Positions 43,273-51,236 of a DNA stretch of 56,010 nt are shown in pieces. The translations under genes were made by a program, and so were the position numbers. The notes beneath the pieces are model-generated. The model saw only the letters and a program-made list of their open reading frames with translations. It ran no database searches and was not told the DNA's origin. Source of the stretch: Ensifer sp. IC4062 (GTDB taxonomy: Bacteria > Pseudomonadota > Alphaproteobacteria > Rhizobiales > Rhizobiaceae). Where the stretch lies: NCBI RefSeq assembly GCF_020193575.1, contig NZ_JADYVD010000051.1:1-56010 (forward strand). The letters run 5' to 3'. Position 1 is the first letter of the stretch. Each line of letters begins with the position of its first letter.

Positions 43273-44109
43273 ATGAGCATTGTAATCACCAACGACGGCG
43301 TCGAAATCTTCTACAAGGACTGGGGGCGCAAGGACGCACAGCCGATCGTCTTCCACCACGGCTGGCCGCTGTCATCCGACGACTGGGATGCCCAGATGCT
43401 GTTCTTCCTCTCCAAGGGCTATCGTGTCGTCGCCCACGACCGCCGTGGCCACGGCCGTTCCGCCCAGGTCGCTGACGGTCATGATATGGACCACTACGCC
43501 GCCGACGCTTTTGCTGTCGCCGAACATCTCGACCTGAAGAACGCGGTCCATATTGGTCACTCAACGGGCGGCGGCGAAGTCACTCGCTACGTTGCCAAGC
43601 ACGGCCAGAAGGCCGGCCGCGTAGCCAAGGCCATTCTCGTCTCCGCAGTCCCGCCGCTGATGCTCAAGACCGAAGCCAACCCGGAAGGCTTGGCAATGGA
43701 AGTCTTTGACGGTTTCCGCTCTGCGCTTGCCGCCAACCGCGCACAGTTCTTCCGCGACGTTCCTGCCGGCCCGTTCTACGGCTTCAACCGCGAAGGCGCC
43801 CAGGTTCAGGAAGGCGTGATCCAGAACTGGTGGCGTCAGGGCATGATGGGTGGCGCAAAGGCGCATTACGACGGCATCAAGGCCTTCTCGGAAACCGACC
43901 AGACCGAAGACCTGAAGGCGATCACGGTCCCGACGCTCGTTCTACACGGTGAAGACGACCAGATCGTCCCGATCGCAGACTCTGCGCTGAAGTCCGCCAA
44001 GCTTCTGAAGAACAGCACGCTCAAGACGTATCCCGGCTTCTCGCACGGCATGCTCACCGTCAATGCCGACGTGCTGAACGCCGATCTTCTGGCCTTCGTC
44101 CAGAGCTGA
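43273..44109 (+). CDS. Alpha/beta hydrolase, chloroperoxidase-like
   Basis: A 278-residue hydrolase of the cofactor-free haloperoxidase/esterase group. The oxyanion segment is HHGWPLSSDDW, the nucleophile elbow GHSTGGG (Ser at about 97), the acid Asp in HGEDDQIVP, and the His in GFSHGM. ATG 43273 has AAGGAAAC upstream. The frame continues upstream to 43147 and there encodes a hydrophobic, signal-like stretch (VAIAAAFAMPASLSLAADAA), so a secreted longer form from a TTG codon is possible. Preceded by operator-like site 3. Confidence 0.9.
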   Translation: MSIVITNDGVEIFYKDWGRKDAQPIVFHHGWPLSSDDWDAQMLFFLSKGYRVVAHDRRGHGRSAQVADGHDMDHYAADAFAVAEHLDLKNAVHIGHSTGGGEVTRYVAKHGQKAGRVAKAILVSAVPPLMLKTEANPEGLAMEVFDGFRSALAANRAQFFRDVPAGPFYGFNREGAQVQEGVIQNWWRQGMMGGAKAHYDGIKAFSETDQTEDLKAITVPTLVLHGEDDQIVPIADSALKSAKLLKNSTLKTYPGFSHGMLTVNADVLNADLLAFVQS

Positions 44110-44185
44110 TCCACTAGAGGCGACGGTTGCGGCTCCCGTGCATCCGTCGCCCGAGGGATTATCCACGATCCAAGCTGAGGTGACC

Positions 44186-44422
44186 ATGACAAGCGCACCG
44201 CCACGTGAAGGCATGGCAAGCCTGATTGCCCCGGTACTCGAACCGATGGCGGTGATGCTCGAGTTCCTCGGCCTCGTCGTAATCATCCGGACATTACTGA
44301 GCTTCTCGCTCGAGGCGGAGATCGATGGTGAGTGGCCGTGGCGGAGAAGGTGGCGCGAAGCCCACCAAACACGAGTCCGTCCCCACAAATTCCAGAAACC
44401 ATTAGCGAACATCTTGCTGTGA
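44186..44422 (+). pseudogene. DUF1622 membrane protein with internal deletion
   Basis: Starts at ATG 44186 behind GAGGTGACC. One membrane span (VLEPMAVMLEFLGLVVII) is followed directly by RTLLSFSLEAEIDGEWPWRR, which is the C-terminal end of DUF1622 proteins. The two or three middle spans of the family appear to be deleted. The rest of the frame is basic filler. It sits between the hydrolase and RidA genes and keeps their spacing. Confidence 0.65.
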
Positions 44423-44435
44423 AAAGGAGACTACC

Positions 44436-44894
44436 ATGACGAACAACAAGCTTGCCAAGAAGGTCGCGAACCTTGGCGTCGCCTGGGAAGGCGCTTTCGG
44501 ATACGTGCAGGCCGTGCAGGTGAAGGACACGGTCTATATCTCGGGGCAGTTGAGCCACGATGGGGAAGGCAATCTCATCGCTCCGGCAAAATTGGATGCG
44601 AGCGGGAGACCGGCCGACTTCTCGCAGATGGAGGAGCAGATCCGCCAGACATACGTCAACGCAAAGAAGCTTCTTGCCGAATTCGGTGCAACGCTCGACG
44701 ACGTCGTGGAGGAGACCTTGTTCGTCCTCGACGTCCCGGCCGCTTTTACCGCAGGCTCGAAGGTTCGCAAGGAAATGTACGGCACGGAAATGCCCCAGTG
44801 CGCCAGCAACCTGATCGGTGTATCCGCACTGGCGTTCCCCGAACAGATCGTCGAGATCACGTTTCGTGCCGTGCTAGATCAGCCCGCCAACTGA
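44436..44894 (+). CDS. RidA (YjgF/YER057c) family protein
   Basis: A 152-residue RidA-fold protein with VQVKDTVYISGQLSHDGEGN and LAEFGATLDDVVEETLFVLD as family landmarks. Strong ribosome binding site AAAAGGAG before ATG 44436. The position of the catalytic Arg that hydrolyses imines in classical RidA appears to be Asn (QCASNLIGVSA), so it likely belongs to one of the Rid subfamilies without that activity. It is the last gene of the LysR-linked cluster and is followed by a hairpin. Confidence 0.9.
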   Translation: MTNNKLAKKVANLGVAWEGAFGYVQAVQVKDTVYISGQLSHDGEGNLIAPAKLDASGRPADFSQMEEQIRQTYVNAKKLLAEFGATLDDVVEETLFVLDVPAAFTAGSKVRKEMYGTEMPQCASNLIGVSALAFPEQIVEITFRAVLDQPAN

Positions 44895-44917
44895 TCTCAT
44901 GGCGCCAGAACCCAACG

Positions 44918-44949
44918 CCCCCGGGAGTAAGCAGTTTTTCTGCCGGGGG
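44918..44949 (+). terminator. Hairpin after RidA gene
   Basis: CCCCCGG and CCGGGGG pair around an 18-base loop that itself contains TTTTT. It lies 24 bp after the RidA stop. The T run is in the loop rather than after the stem, so this is only a candidate terminator. Confidence 0.35.
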
Positions 44950-44973
44950 TCAATCAATGAAACGGCATGCGAC

Positions 44974-45702
44974 ATGACTCGGAATCTTGTCACCAGGCGA
45001 CGCTTACCTGCTGCCATGAAGTTAACTCCTGAACTGGTAGCGAGAACGTTGAAGGTTGTCGAAGACCATGGCCCAGAACCGAATTGGACCCCGATCTCGC
45101 CTCAGCAACTGGACGAACTTGTCGACAGGGTAAAGAAGGGAGCTGGTGACGACCAAATCTGGGTGTTCGCTTATGGATCCCTGATGTGGAACACTGGGTT
45201 TGCCGTGTCAGCCAGTGCGCCGGCTGTAGGTTATGGATGGCACCGTGCCTTCTCTCTGAAGATTGAGCGGCTGAGGGCCACGACGGATGCTCCAGGATTG
45301 ATGTTGGCGCTCAGGCCGGGAGGGAGTTGCTCCGGGCTCGTTTTGAAGCTGCCTTGCGATACAAAACGGCAGGATCTGCGTACTCTCCTCGCCCGTGAAA
45401 TCCGCTATACCGAGGTTTGTGACATGGTGCGATGGATCCCCGTCAAAACATCAACGGGCACGCGTCGGGCTTTGACATTCTGGGCAGGCACAAAACGATC
45501 TCCGCTGACAGAGAAGATCCCTCTCGATCAGGCGGCCGTGCTGATTGCTCAAGCTTGCGGACCGGCTGGATCCTGCGCGGAATACCTTCATCGCACGGTG
45601 TTGGATCTTGCGGAGAGAAATATCCTCGACCGCAACCTGTGGCGGCTACAGGAGATGGTCGCCACGAGGCTACGTGAGTTTCCCGAGGCACCTGCCGCAT
45701 AG
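44974..45702 (+). CDS. ChaC-like gamma-glutamylcyclotransferase
   Basis: A protein of about 240 residues. WVFAYGSLMWNTGF is the ChaC substrate-binding loop and GLMLALRPGGSCSGLVLKL follows. ChaC enzymes cleave glutathione to 5-oxoproline and Cys-Gly, which would fit the neighbouring electrophile-stress genes. The start is uncertain: ATGs at 44899, 44974 and 45016 are all possible and none has a good ribosome binding site. 44974 was chosen because it clears the hairpin. Catalytic Glu is probably in REIRYTEVCDM. Confidence 0.85.
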   Translation: MTRNLVTRRRLPAAMKLTPELVARTLKVVEDHGPEPNWTPISPQQLDELVDRVKKGAGDDQIWVFAYGSLMWNTGFAVSASAPAVGYGWHRAFSLKIERLRATTDAPGLMLALRPGGSCSGLVLKLPCDTKRQDLRTLLAREIRYTEVCDMVRWIPVKTSTGTRRALTFWAGTKRSPLTEKIPLDQAAVLIAQACGPAGSCAEYLHRTVLDLAERNILDRNLWRLQEMVATRLREFPEAPAA

Positions 45703-46215
45703 CCGAGAGGACTACTTGAGAAATCCATCAGCTGCGAACTCGTCCGAGCCATGCAGACCGGAAGTGTCAGCGTCTCCTCCATGAGAAGATTTTGCATCCG
45801 GCCTTTTTTAGTGTTCGCGTCAGCCTCGCCTTTATGGCAGAACGCCGGCTGTTTTCGGAGGCTGCGGCGACGTCGTCCTCTCGCCATTCATCAACGGCAT
45901 CACGGGCAAGGAGGCACCACGGTCGCGTCGAAGACATGAAAGGTGATCTGCTTGGCGCGGCGCGAGCCGAACCGTGTCCCTGCGCTCGGGAGCCGGCCGT
46001 CGGCCAGCCACCGCCGCCTCTCATTGGCCGCGTTCCCGACCAGGCTGGTCGCATCGTGATCGACGCCAATAATCCGATCGAGGGGCACTCTTCAGTGCGG
46101 CCGAGCTGAATGGCCGACTGTCGACCGAAATCTTCGCTGGCCAGGTGCTGGTGCACGCGTGGTGAGGGCGTTCAACCACCTTCCGCCGCATCTGGTCCCG
46201 CTCATACCCGGCTGA
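45703..46215. other. Intergenic, no gene recognised
   Basis: Several open frames, including a 129-codon one on the minus strand, show no domain or ribosome binding site. TFHVFDATVVPP and AVDEWREDDVAA on the minus strand could be shifted pieces of one lost gene, but I cannot name it. No antitoxin gene for the ParE at 46216 is found here. Confidence 0.35.
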
Positions 46216-46550
46216 TGCCTAAGACGCCCGATTTCGTCGGGACCAACCCATACGGGGCCAGCGACGTCGAGACGGCCATTGACTATTCTGCACGCGAAGG
46301 AGGAACCGAGGTCGCCCTCGGCTTTATCGACGCACTTCAAGCGGCGTACGCTTTGATCGCAAGCCATCCGGAGTCGGGATCGTTGCGGTATGAATACGAA
46401 TTGGGACTGCCTGACCTGCGGAGTGTCTCTATGAAGCGATGTCCCTATCTCATTTTCTATCGCGACCAGCCAGTTCATGTCGATGTGTGGCGCGTGCTAC
46501 ATGCCGAGCGCGACATTCCGCAATGGATGCAGGAGCCGAATAATCACTGA
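46216..46550 (+). CDS. ParE/RelE-family toxin, orphan
   Basis: A 111-residue ParE-like toxin. SDVETAIDYSAREGGTEVAL forms the N-terminal helices, LIASHPESGS the middle turn, and YLIFYRDQPVHVDVWRVLHA the conserved C-terminal strands. No antitoxin gene overlaps its start, unlike in normal parDE or relBE operons, and the first 12 residues look atypical, as if the gene's 5' end was rearranged. Without its antitoxin it is probably silent or inactive. Confidence 0.8.
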
Positions 46551-46670
46551 CCGCTCGGACATTCCCGCCGAAGCTATTAGTGGGCCGGCGGTTCGATACC
46601 TTCCAAGTCGAGCACGTAATGGCAGAGGCCCTCTCTACGAGAGCCTTCAGGCCCGTCGATTGTGAAGGGC

Positions 46671-46714
46671 AGAAGCGCTCGCCGCCTCTGGAAGGACTCA
46701 GGGCGAGCGCTTCT
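46671..46714. terminator. Bidirectional terminator hairpin
   Basis: AGAAGCGCTCGCC and GGCGAGCGCTTCT are a perfect 13-bp inverted repeat with an 18-base loop between the convergent ParE (+) and DUF302 (-) genes. AGAA/TTCT ends give a short U-rich tail in both directions. It should terminate both transcripts. Confidence 0.7.
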
Positions 46715-46723
46715 ATCGCGCAT

Positions 46724-47203
46724 CTACTCTTTAACGTTCGCTGTGACAGCTTCGATCACCTGCGACGCCATGGCGAACTCGCGGTCCCGACTTGAAATTC
46801 GATGCCGTTTAGCGATCCAGTCGAAGTCTGTGTACGCCGCGTAGACGGATCCGTCCTTCGCCTGATAGACGAGGACCCGGACTGGCCAGTCGAGTCCGGC
46901 GAGGGGATTGGCGGTGAGGAAAGTCGTGCCGAGCGCCGGATTGCCAAACATCACCAGGCGCGACGGACGCACCTCGTTGCCGGCGGCGTTGCCGAGCTTG
47001 GCCTGGTCGATGACGCCGAAGAGGGTGATGTCCTTTTCCTCGACGCTACGTTTGATGCGGTTCACTGTCTCGCTGACCGAATAGCGGCTTTTGACCGTGA
47101 CGATGCCGTCGCCGTCTGCGGCCCCTGCGGTCGAAACTTGAGCCAGCGTCGTGGTTGTGGCGATCAAGGCGGCCGACAGTCTGGCAATGCTGATCTTCAT
47201 CAT
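46724..47203 (-). CDS. Secreted DUF302 protein
   Basis: 159 residues with a signal peptide (cleavage near AGA-ADG at about 29). The DUF302 domain follows: YSVSETVNRIKRSVEEKDI, LFGVIDQAKLGNAAG, and LVMFGNPALGTTFL. DUF302 is a small beta-rich fold found in periplasmic proteins of unknown activity, often beside stress or metal genes. Start at ATG 47203 after AGAGGAAC. It lies 36 bp downstream of the MFS gene on the same strand and may share its transcript. Confidence 0.9.
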   Translation of the reverse strand: MMKISIARLSAALIATTTTLAQVSTAGAADGDGIVTVKSRYSVSETVNRIKRSVEEKDITLFGVIDQAKLGNAAGNEVRPSRLVMFGNPALGTTFLTANPLAGLDWPVRVLVYQAKDGSVYAAYTDFDWIAKRHRISSRDREFAMASQVIEAVTANVKE

Positions 47204-47239
47204 TTCAAAGTTCCTCTCTCTAGCCCCCGATGGGCTTAT

Positions 47240-48502
47240 TCAAGGATGCGGCTGCCTGCTGCGATTTGATAATGCCGTCTCTTGTCCATTTCGATAACTG
47301 TCCCTCATGGCGCGCAGCGGTACGGCAAAGAGCATGCCAAGCACAAGCATCGCGACGAGCACCAAGACTGAAGTATTCCATCCGAAACGATCGTAGATCT
47401 GACCGATCACCAGGCTGCCGAAGAGCCCACCGGTGTAATAGGAGGCGAGATAGGCGCCGCTTGCTGCCGCCTTCTCCGCTTCTGCGATGCGGCCGACCTG
47501 ACTGGTCGCAAGCGCTTGCGCGAGAAAGGTGCCGACGGCGACCATAGAGAGGCCCGCAAGCACCACGGCGAGGCTGCTGCTCATGAGGGTGATGAGGCCG
47601 AGCGCGGCGAGGAGGAGTGTCAGCACAATGCCGGCCGCGGCGCCGAGACAGCGCGAGATCAGCCCGCCCAGCGGCGTGGTGAACAGCGAGGGCAGGAAAA
47701 CGAAATAGACGAGGCCGAGTTGCATCGGTGAAAGCCCGAGTTCGACGAGCCGGAAGTTGACATAGGTGTAAGTCCCTATGAACACGAAGAGGATCAGGAA
47801 GCCGATGGCGAGCACGCTCTGCAGGCGTCGATTGCCGAGCACCGAGCGCCAGTTCCCGTTCCTGCTTCGCCTGTCTCGGTCGGGCATCATGCGTTCCGTC
47901 CGTTTCAATGTCGTCCAGGCGAGGGCCGCTCCGGCCAGATTGAGTAGCGCGAAAGTCTGGAAGTTGATGGACAATCCGCCGAGGTCGGCAACGGCCGCCG
48001 AGAGAATGCGGCCGAAGAGATTGCTTGCGACATTGCCGGTGACATAGGCCGCAAGCGCGCCCGTCGCCCGCTCGGCCGGGAAATGCTCCGCCAGATAGGC
48101 CATGGTGAGTGTGAAGGCGGTCGCCATGCACAGCCCCTGCGCCACACGCAAGCCGGCAAATATCGCGATGTCCCGGGTTGTCGAGAGCAACAGGGTCGGT
48201 ACGGCAAGCAGTGTGAGACTGATCCAGATGCCGTTCCGCCGGTCCAGGTTGCGTCCAAAAATGCCGACGGCGAGGCCGGCGGCCGCCATGCCGAAGGTGC
48301 TGGCATTGACCGCGAGACCCATTGTGGCGCGACTGACCCCGAACTCTCGCTGCAGCGACGGCAGGATCGCCTGAGCGGCGAAGAGATCGACCAGGGTCAA
48401 GAATGCGATGAGTGCAATGATGCCGAAATGCCATCGGTTGGCCGCCGGGCTTGCAAGAACCGACACGGGCGCCGGCAGCGTGGCGCGATCGAGATTCGCC
48501 AT
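47240..48502 (-). CDS. MFS transporter (YnfM/AraJ-like)
   Basis: A 420-residue 12-span transporter. FLTLVDLFAAQAILPSLQRE and GLAVGIFGRNLDRRNGIW (motif A region) are typical of small-molecule or arabinose-type efflux carriers. Excellent start: AAGGAGGATAGGCG before ATG 48502. It lies upstream of DUF302 and downstream of the cupin gene, all on the minus strand, with a hairpin between cupin and MFS. A 455-codon open frame on the same strand is a shadow in another phase. Confidence 0.92.
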   Translation of the reverse strand: MANLDRATLPAPVSVLASPAANRWHFGIIALIAFLTLVDLFAAQAILPSLQREFGVSRATMGLAVNASTFGMAAAGLAVGIFGRNLDRRNGIWISLTLLAVPTLLLSTTRDIAIFAGLRVAQGLCMATAFTLTMAYLAEHFPAERATGALAAYVTGNVASNLFGRILSAAVADLGGLSINFQTFALLNLAGAALAWTTLKRTERMMPDRDRRSRNGNWRSVLGNRRLQSVLAIGFLILFVFIGTYTYVNFRLVELGLSPMQLGLVYFVFLPSLFTTPLGGLISRCLGAAAGIVLTLLLAALGLITLMSSSLAVVLAGLSMVAVGTFLAQALATSQVGRIAEAEKAAASGAYLASYYTGGLFGSLVIGQIYDRFGWNTSVLVLVAMLVLGMLFAVPLRAMRDSYRNGQETALSNRSRQPHP

Positions 48503-48524
48503 CGCCTATCCTCCTTAAAATCCA

Positions 48525-48553
48525 GACGTTTCCCGCCAGCGGCCGGAAACGTC
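48525..48553 (-). terminator. Hairpin between cupin and MFS genes
   Basis: GACGTTTCC and GGAAACGTC are perfect complements flanking an 11-base loop that contains GCC/GGC. On the minus strand it is followed by TGGATTTTAAGG. It could end the cupin transcript or work as an attenuator or processing site before the MFS gene. Confidence 0.5.
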
Positions 48554-48583
48554 CGCGATGTTGGGGTGCTACAGCGTTGCGGC

Positions 48584-49078
48584 TCACATGACGTGGTCGT
48601 CATCCTGCATCGGCGGCAGGATGTCGGCCGAATAGAGCACAGCCGGTTTTGAGCCGTTGTTCTTCCACCAATGGGCAAGCGTGCCGAATTCGGCTGTGAC
48701 TTCGCCCGCCTTGTGCTCGATCGGAACCTTGCAGGTGCTGCGATATTCGGTGATCGAGCCTTCGACGATCAGGATATTGGCGGGACGGGCCTCATGCGAA
48801 TGCCACGGTACGACGCCGCCCGGCTGCACGACCAGTTTGCGCAGGCGGAGCGCGCTTCCATTCCAGTCGCCGCCCTTGGATGAGAGATCGATCGAGGCGA
48901 GGACTTCATCGGTGACGCCGTCAGGTGCGGTTGCGCCCGGCGCCATGGCGTCCGTTGCAATTTGATCCTTGGGGCATTCACCCGCCATGACCGACGGAGC
49001 GGCAAGGGTCGTAGCAACGAGGCCGAATGTAGCAGCCACGGCCAAAGGCAGGCGGCCTGCAATAAACTTCTGAGGCAT
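48584..49078 (-). CDS. Secreted cupin-domain protein
   Basis: 164 residues with a signal peptide (cleavage near VMA-GEC at about 32). The cupin motif 1 contains GGVVPWHSHEARPANILIVE with three metal-ligand candidates, and GTLAHWWKNNGSKPAVLY is motif 2. ATG 49078 is preceded by GGAGATC; the upstream frame to 49153 is not needed. Its neighbours (LysR upstream, MFS downstream on the same strand) suggest a small regulated efflux/detoxification unit. Confidence 0.9.
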   Translation of the reverse strand: MPQKFIAGRLPLAVAATFGLVATTLAAPSVMAGECPKDQIATDAMAPGATAPDGVTDEVLASIDLSSKGGDWNGSALRLRKLVVQPGGVVPWHSHEARPANILIVEGSITEYRSTCKVPIEHKAGEVTAEFGTLAHWWKNNGSKPAVLYSADILPPMQDDDHVM

Positions 49079-49190
49079 GTCCGGATCTCCTTGTTCGGTC
49101 CGGCCGGAGAAATTCCGGCGGCACAAGAAGATTGCGGGATATTCGAGCGACACTGAAATGCCGCCTGTTTTTGAATTCGATAGCTTACAA

Positions 49191-50108
49191 CTATTGCAGG
49201 CGGTCCGTCCGCCGCATGTCTATGCCGGAATGAATGGCCCAGCCATAGGACTTCACGGCGCCGACGAAGGTCGCCATGGCGGGCGAGAAACGCCGGCCTG
49301 CTACAGTGACGAGGCAGACCTCTCGGGTAACCTCCGGGTCGGTTACGGGGCGGACCTGGAGTCCCGGTATGACTGCGCTGTATTCGGGGAGAAAGCAGAT
49401 CCCGAGGCCGCCGGCGACCATGTTCTGGATCCAATCCTCGCGCTCGCTCGAATAGGAATCCTGCGTGTGCACACCACAGGCGTCGCAAACATCGGAAAGG
49501 TAGTCGTTAAATTCGCAGTTCACCCGTTTGAGGTAGACTTCGCCGTCGATCGCTGAAACGGGGATCTTATCGAACTGGCCAAGGCGATGTCCGGCGGGAA
49601 ATGCCAGCATGAACCTTTCTCGAAAAAGCGGCGTCACGTCGAAACGCTCCGGGAAGCGGTCACTGCTGGCCATAATGGCGACGTCTATTTCTCCCGTCTC
49701 TAGCAGCTCGGAGAGCCTGGAGGGCACACCTTCGACAAGCTGAAGCTGGATGCCGCGGTGGCGCATATTGAAGTCGGTGAGCAGGCCCGTGAACCGGCGC
49801 GGCCCGATCGTGCACATGATGCCGACCTTTACATGCGCGTCTTCCAGACAGAGAAATCGGGACGCCTCCTGCCGCACACCCGACAACTCATCGACAACCA
49901 ACTGAAAGCGCGGTCTCAGCAGATTTCCAAGGTCGGTCAGATGGGTGAGGTTTCGTTCACGCCTAAACAGCAGGCCTCCGACTTCGTCCTCGAGCTGCTG
50001 GATGGCGCGGCTCAATGCCGGTTGCGTGACATTGCATTTCTCAGCGGCGCGCGTGAAGTTGCGCGTGTCGCATACCGCGAGGAAATAGCGAACGTGGTGA
50101 ATGTCCAT
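49191..50108 (-). CDS. LysR-type transcription regulator
   Basis: A 305-residue LTTR. The helix-turn-helix NFTRAAEKCNVTQPALSRAI (about 17-36) is textbook. The effector domain begins near 90 (VKVGIMCTIGPRRFTGLLTD). It is of the HcaR/CynR-like subgroup by eye. It is divergent from the 3-hydroxybutyrate dehydrogenase gene and upstream of the cupin gene on the same strand. The palindrome at 50304-50319 in the divergent region is a plausible binding site. The inducer is unknown. Confidence 0.92.
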   Translation of the reverse strand: MDIHHVRYFLAVCDTRNFTRAAEKCNVTQPALSRAIQQLEDEVGGLLFRRERNLTHLTDLGNLLRPRFQLVVDELSGVRQEASRFLCLEDAHVKVGIMCTIGPRRFTGLLTDFNMRHRGIQLQLVEGVPSRLSELLETGEIDVAIMASSDRFPERFDVTPLFRERFMLAFPAGHRLGQFDKIPVSAIDGEVYLKRVNCEFNDYLSDVCDACGVHTQDSYSSEREDWIQNMVAGGLGICFLPEYSAVIPGLQVRPVTDPEVTREVCLVTVAGRRFSPAMATFVGAVKSYGWAIHSGIDMRRTDRLQ

Positions 50109-50303
50109 ACCTGCCCCCCGGAAGGCTTATACGGCATATTGCTTCGGATCGGATCCGATCTGAAAAAGGATTCATTTCAAAGTGCTACAGCTGCCCATGA
50201 TGCGTTTTGAGGGACGCGAAGCGCCGAAGTCGAGGCGATGAACTTCCTATGCGCGCGCCGCCCTCGCCAATGCAATTCACCTATCGAATTCATAGCACAG
50301 TGG

Positions 50304-50319
50304 CATTTCAGTTGAAATG
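50304..50319. promoter_or_regulatory. Perfect palindrome upstream of the dehydrogenase gene
   Basis: CATTTCA-GT-TGAAATG is a perfect 16-bp palindrome located 61 bp before the ATG of the dehydrogenase. It is likely the operator of the adjacent LysR or of another dimeric regulator. Confidence 0.45.
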
Positions 50320-50379
50320 AATACAGCGCCATTCTCTTCCTGGAAAAAGCCTTAGGCCCAAACACGAGGAGATCTGGAT

Positions 50380-51210
50380 ATGCTCAAAAGTACCGACGCA
50401 GAATTGGACGCAATGTTCGGGCGGAGGGCGCTTGAGGGCCGCAGCGCTATCGTGACCGGCTCGACCAGCGGCATTGGACTCGGCATCGCGCAGGCGCTTG
50501 CCAGAGCGGGCGCGGCGGTGATGCTCAATGGCTTCGGCGATCCAGGCGAGATTGATCGGCAGCGTGCAGATATAGCCGAGGAAAATGACGTCGACGTCGC
50601 CTATGACAGCGCCGACATGTCGAACCCGCAGGCGATCCGGATGATGGTCGAGCGCGCTAGCGCGCGCTTCGGTCAAGTCGACATCGTGGTGAACAATGCC
50701 GGCATCCAGCATGTTGCTCCTATCGCCGAATTCCCTGCAAAAAAGTGGGACGCGATCCTCTCGATCAACCTGTCCGCGGCCTTTCATCTCGTGCACGCGA
50801 CCTACGGGCAAATGTGCGCTCGCGGATACGGACGCATAATCAACATCGCCTCGGCTCATGGTCTCGTCGCTTCGCCCTACAAGTCCGCTTACGTGGCCGC
50901 CAAGCATGGTCTCGTCGGGCTCACCAAGGTCGTGGCCCTTGAAGGCGCGGAATTCGGCGTCACGGCCAATGCGATCTGCCCGGGCTATGTCTGGACACCG
51001 CTCGTCGAACAGCAGATCGACGATCAGGCAAAGTCGCACCGTATCGCGCGTGATGCGGTGATCCGCGACGTGTTCCTGAAGAACCAGCCGACCAAGCGCT
51101 TCGCTACGGTCGAAGAGATGGGGGCGCTTAGTGTCTTCCTGTGCAGCAACGCTGCCGCCTCCATCACGGGCACGGCGATCCCCGTCGACGGCGGATGGAC
51201 GGCCCATTGA
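50380..51210 (+). CDS. bdhA: 3-hydroxybutyrate dehydrogenase (SDR)
   Basis: A 276-residue short-chain dehydrogenase. Cofactor motif TGSTSGIGLGIA (about 27-38), VNNAGIQHV (about 106-114), catalytic Ser in NIASAHGLV and Tyr/Lys in KSAYVAAKHG, then AICPGYVWTPLV. The sequence pattern (STSGIGLGIA, NNAGIQHVAPI, GYVWTPLV) is that of D-3-hydroxybutyrate dehydrogenases. It interconverts 3-hydroxybutyrate and acetoacetate in polyhydroxybutyrate turnover. GAGGAG precedes ATG 50380. Twenty-six bases separate it from the patatin gene, so the two are likely co-transcribed. It carries about 18 extra N-terminal residues compared with typical BdhA. Confidence 0.88.
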   Translation: MLKSTDAELDAMFGRRALEGRSAIVTGSTSGIGLGIAQALARAGAAVMLNGFGDPGEIDRQRADIAEENDVDVAYDSADMSNPQAIRMMVERASARFGQVDIVVNNAGIQHVAPIAEFPAKKWDAILSINLSAAFHLVHATYGQMCARGYGRIINIASAHGLVASPYKSAYVAAKHGLVGLTKVVALEGAEFGVTANAICPGYVWTPLVEQQIDDQAKSHRIARDAVIRDVFLKNQPTKRFATVEEMGALSVFLCSNAAASITGTAIPVDGGWTAH

Positions 51211-51236
51211 TTGCCGCAGCGAAAGAGGAGGAGAGC

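Noticed and set aside
47220..48587. 455-codon minus-strand open frame overlapping the YnfM-like MFS
   Set aside because: Same strand but another phase; Arg/His-rich composition and no membrane segments, whereas the MFS frame has a perfect start and 12 spans.
50271..50299. GCAATTCAC near the bdhA promoter as another copy of the 29-bp operator
   Set aside because: Only the left half-site matches; the right half-site is absent at the required distance.
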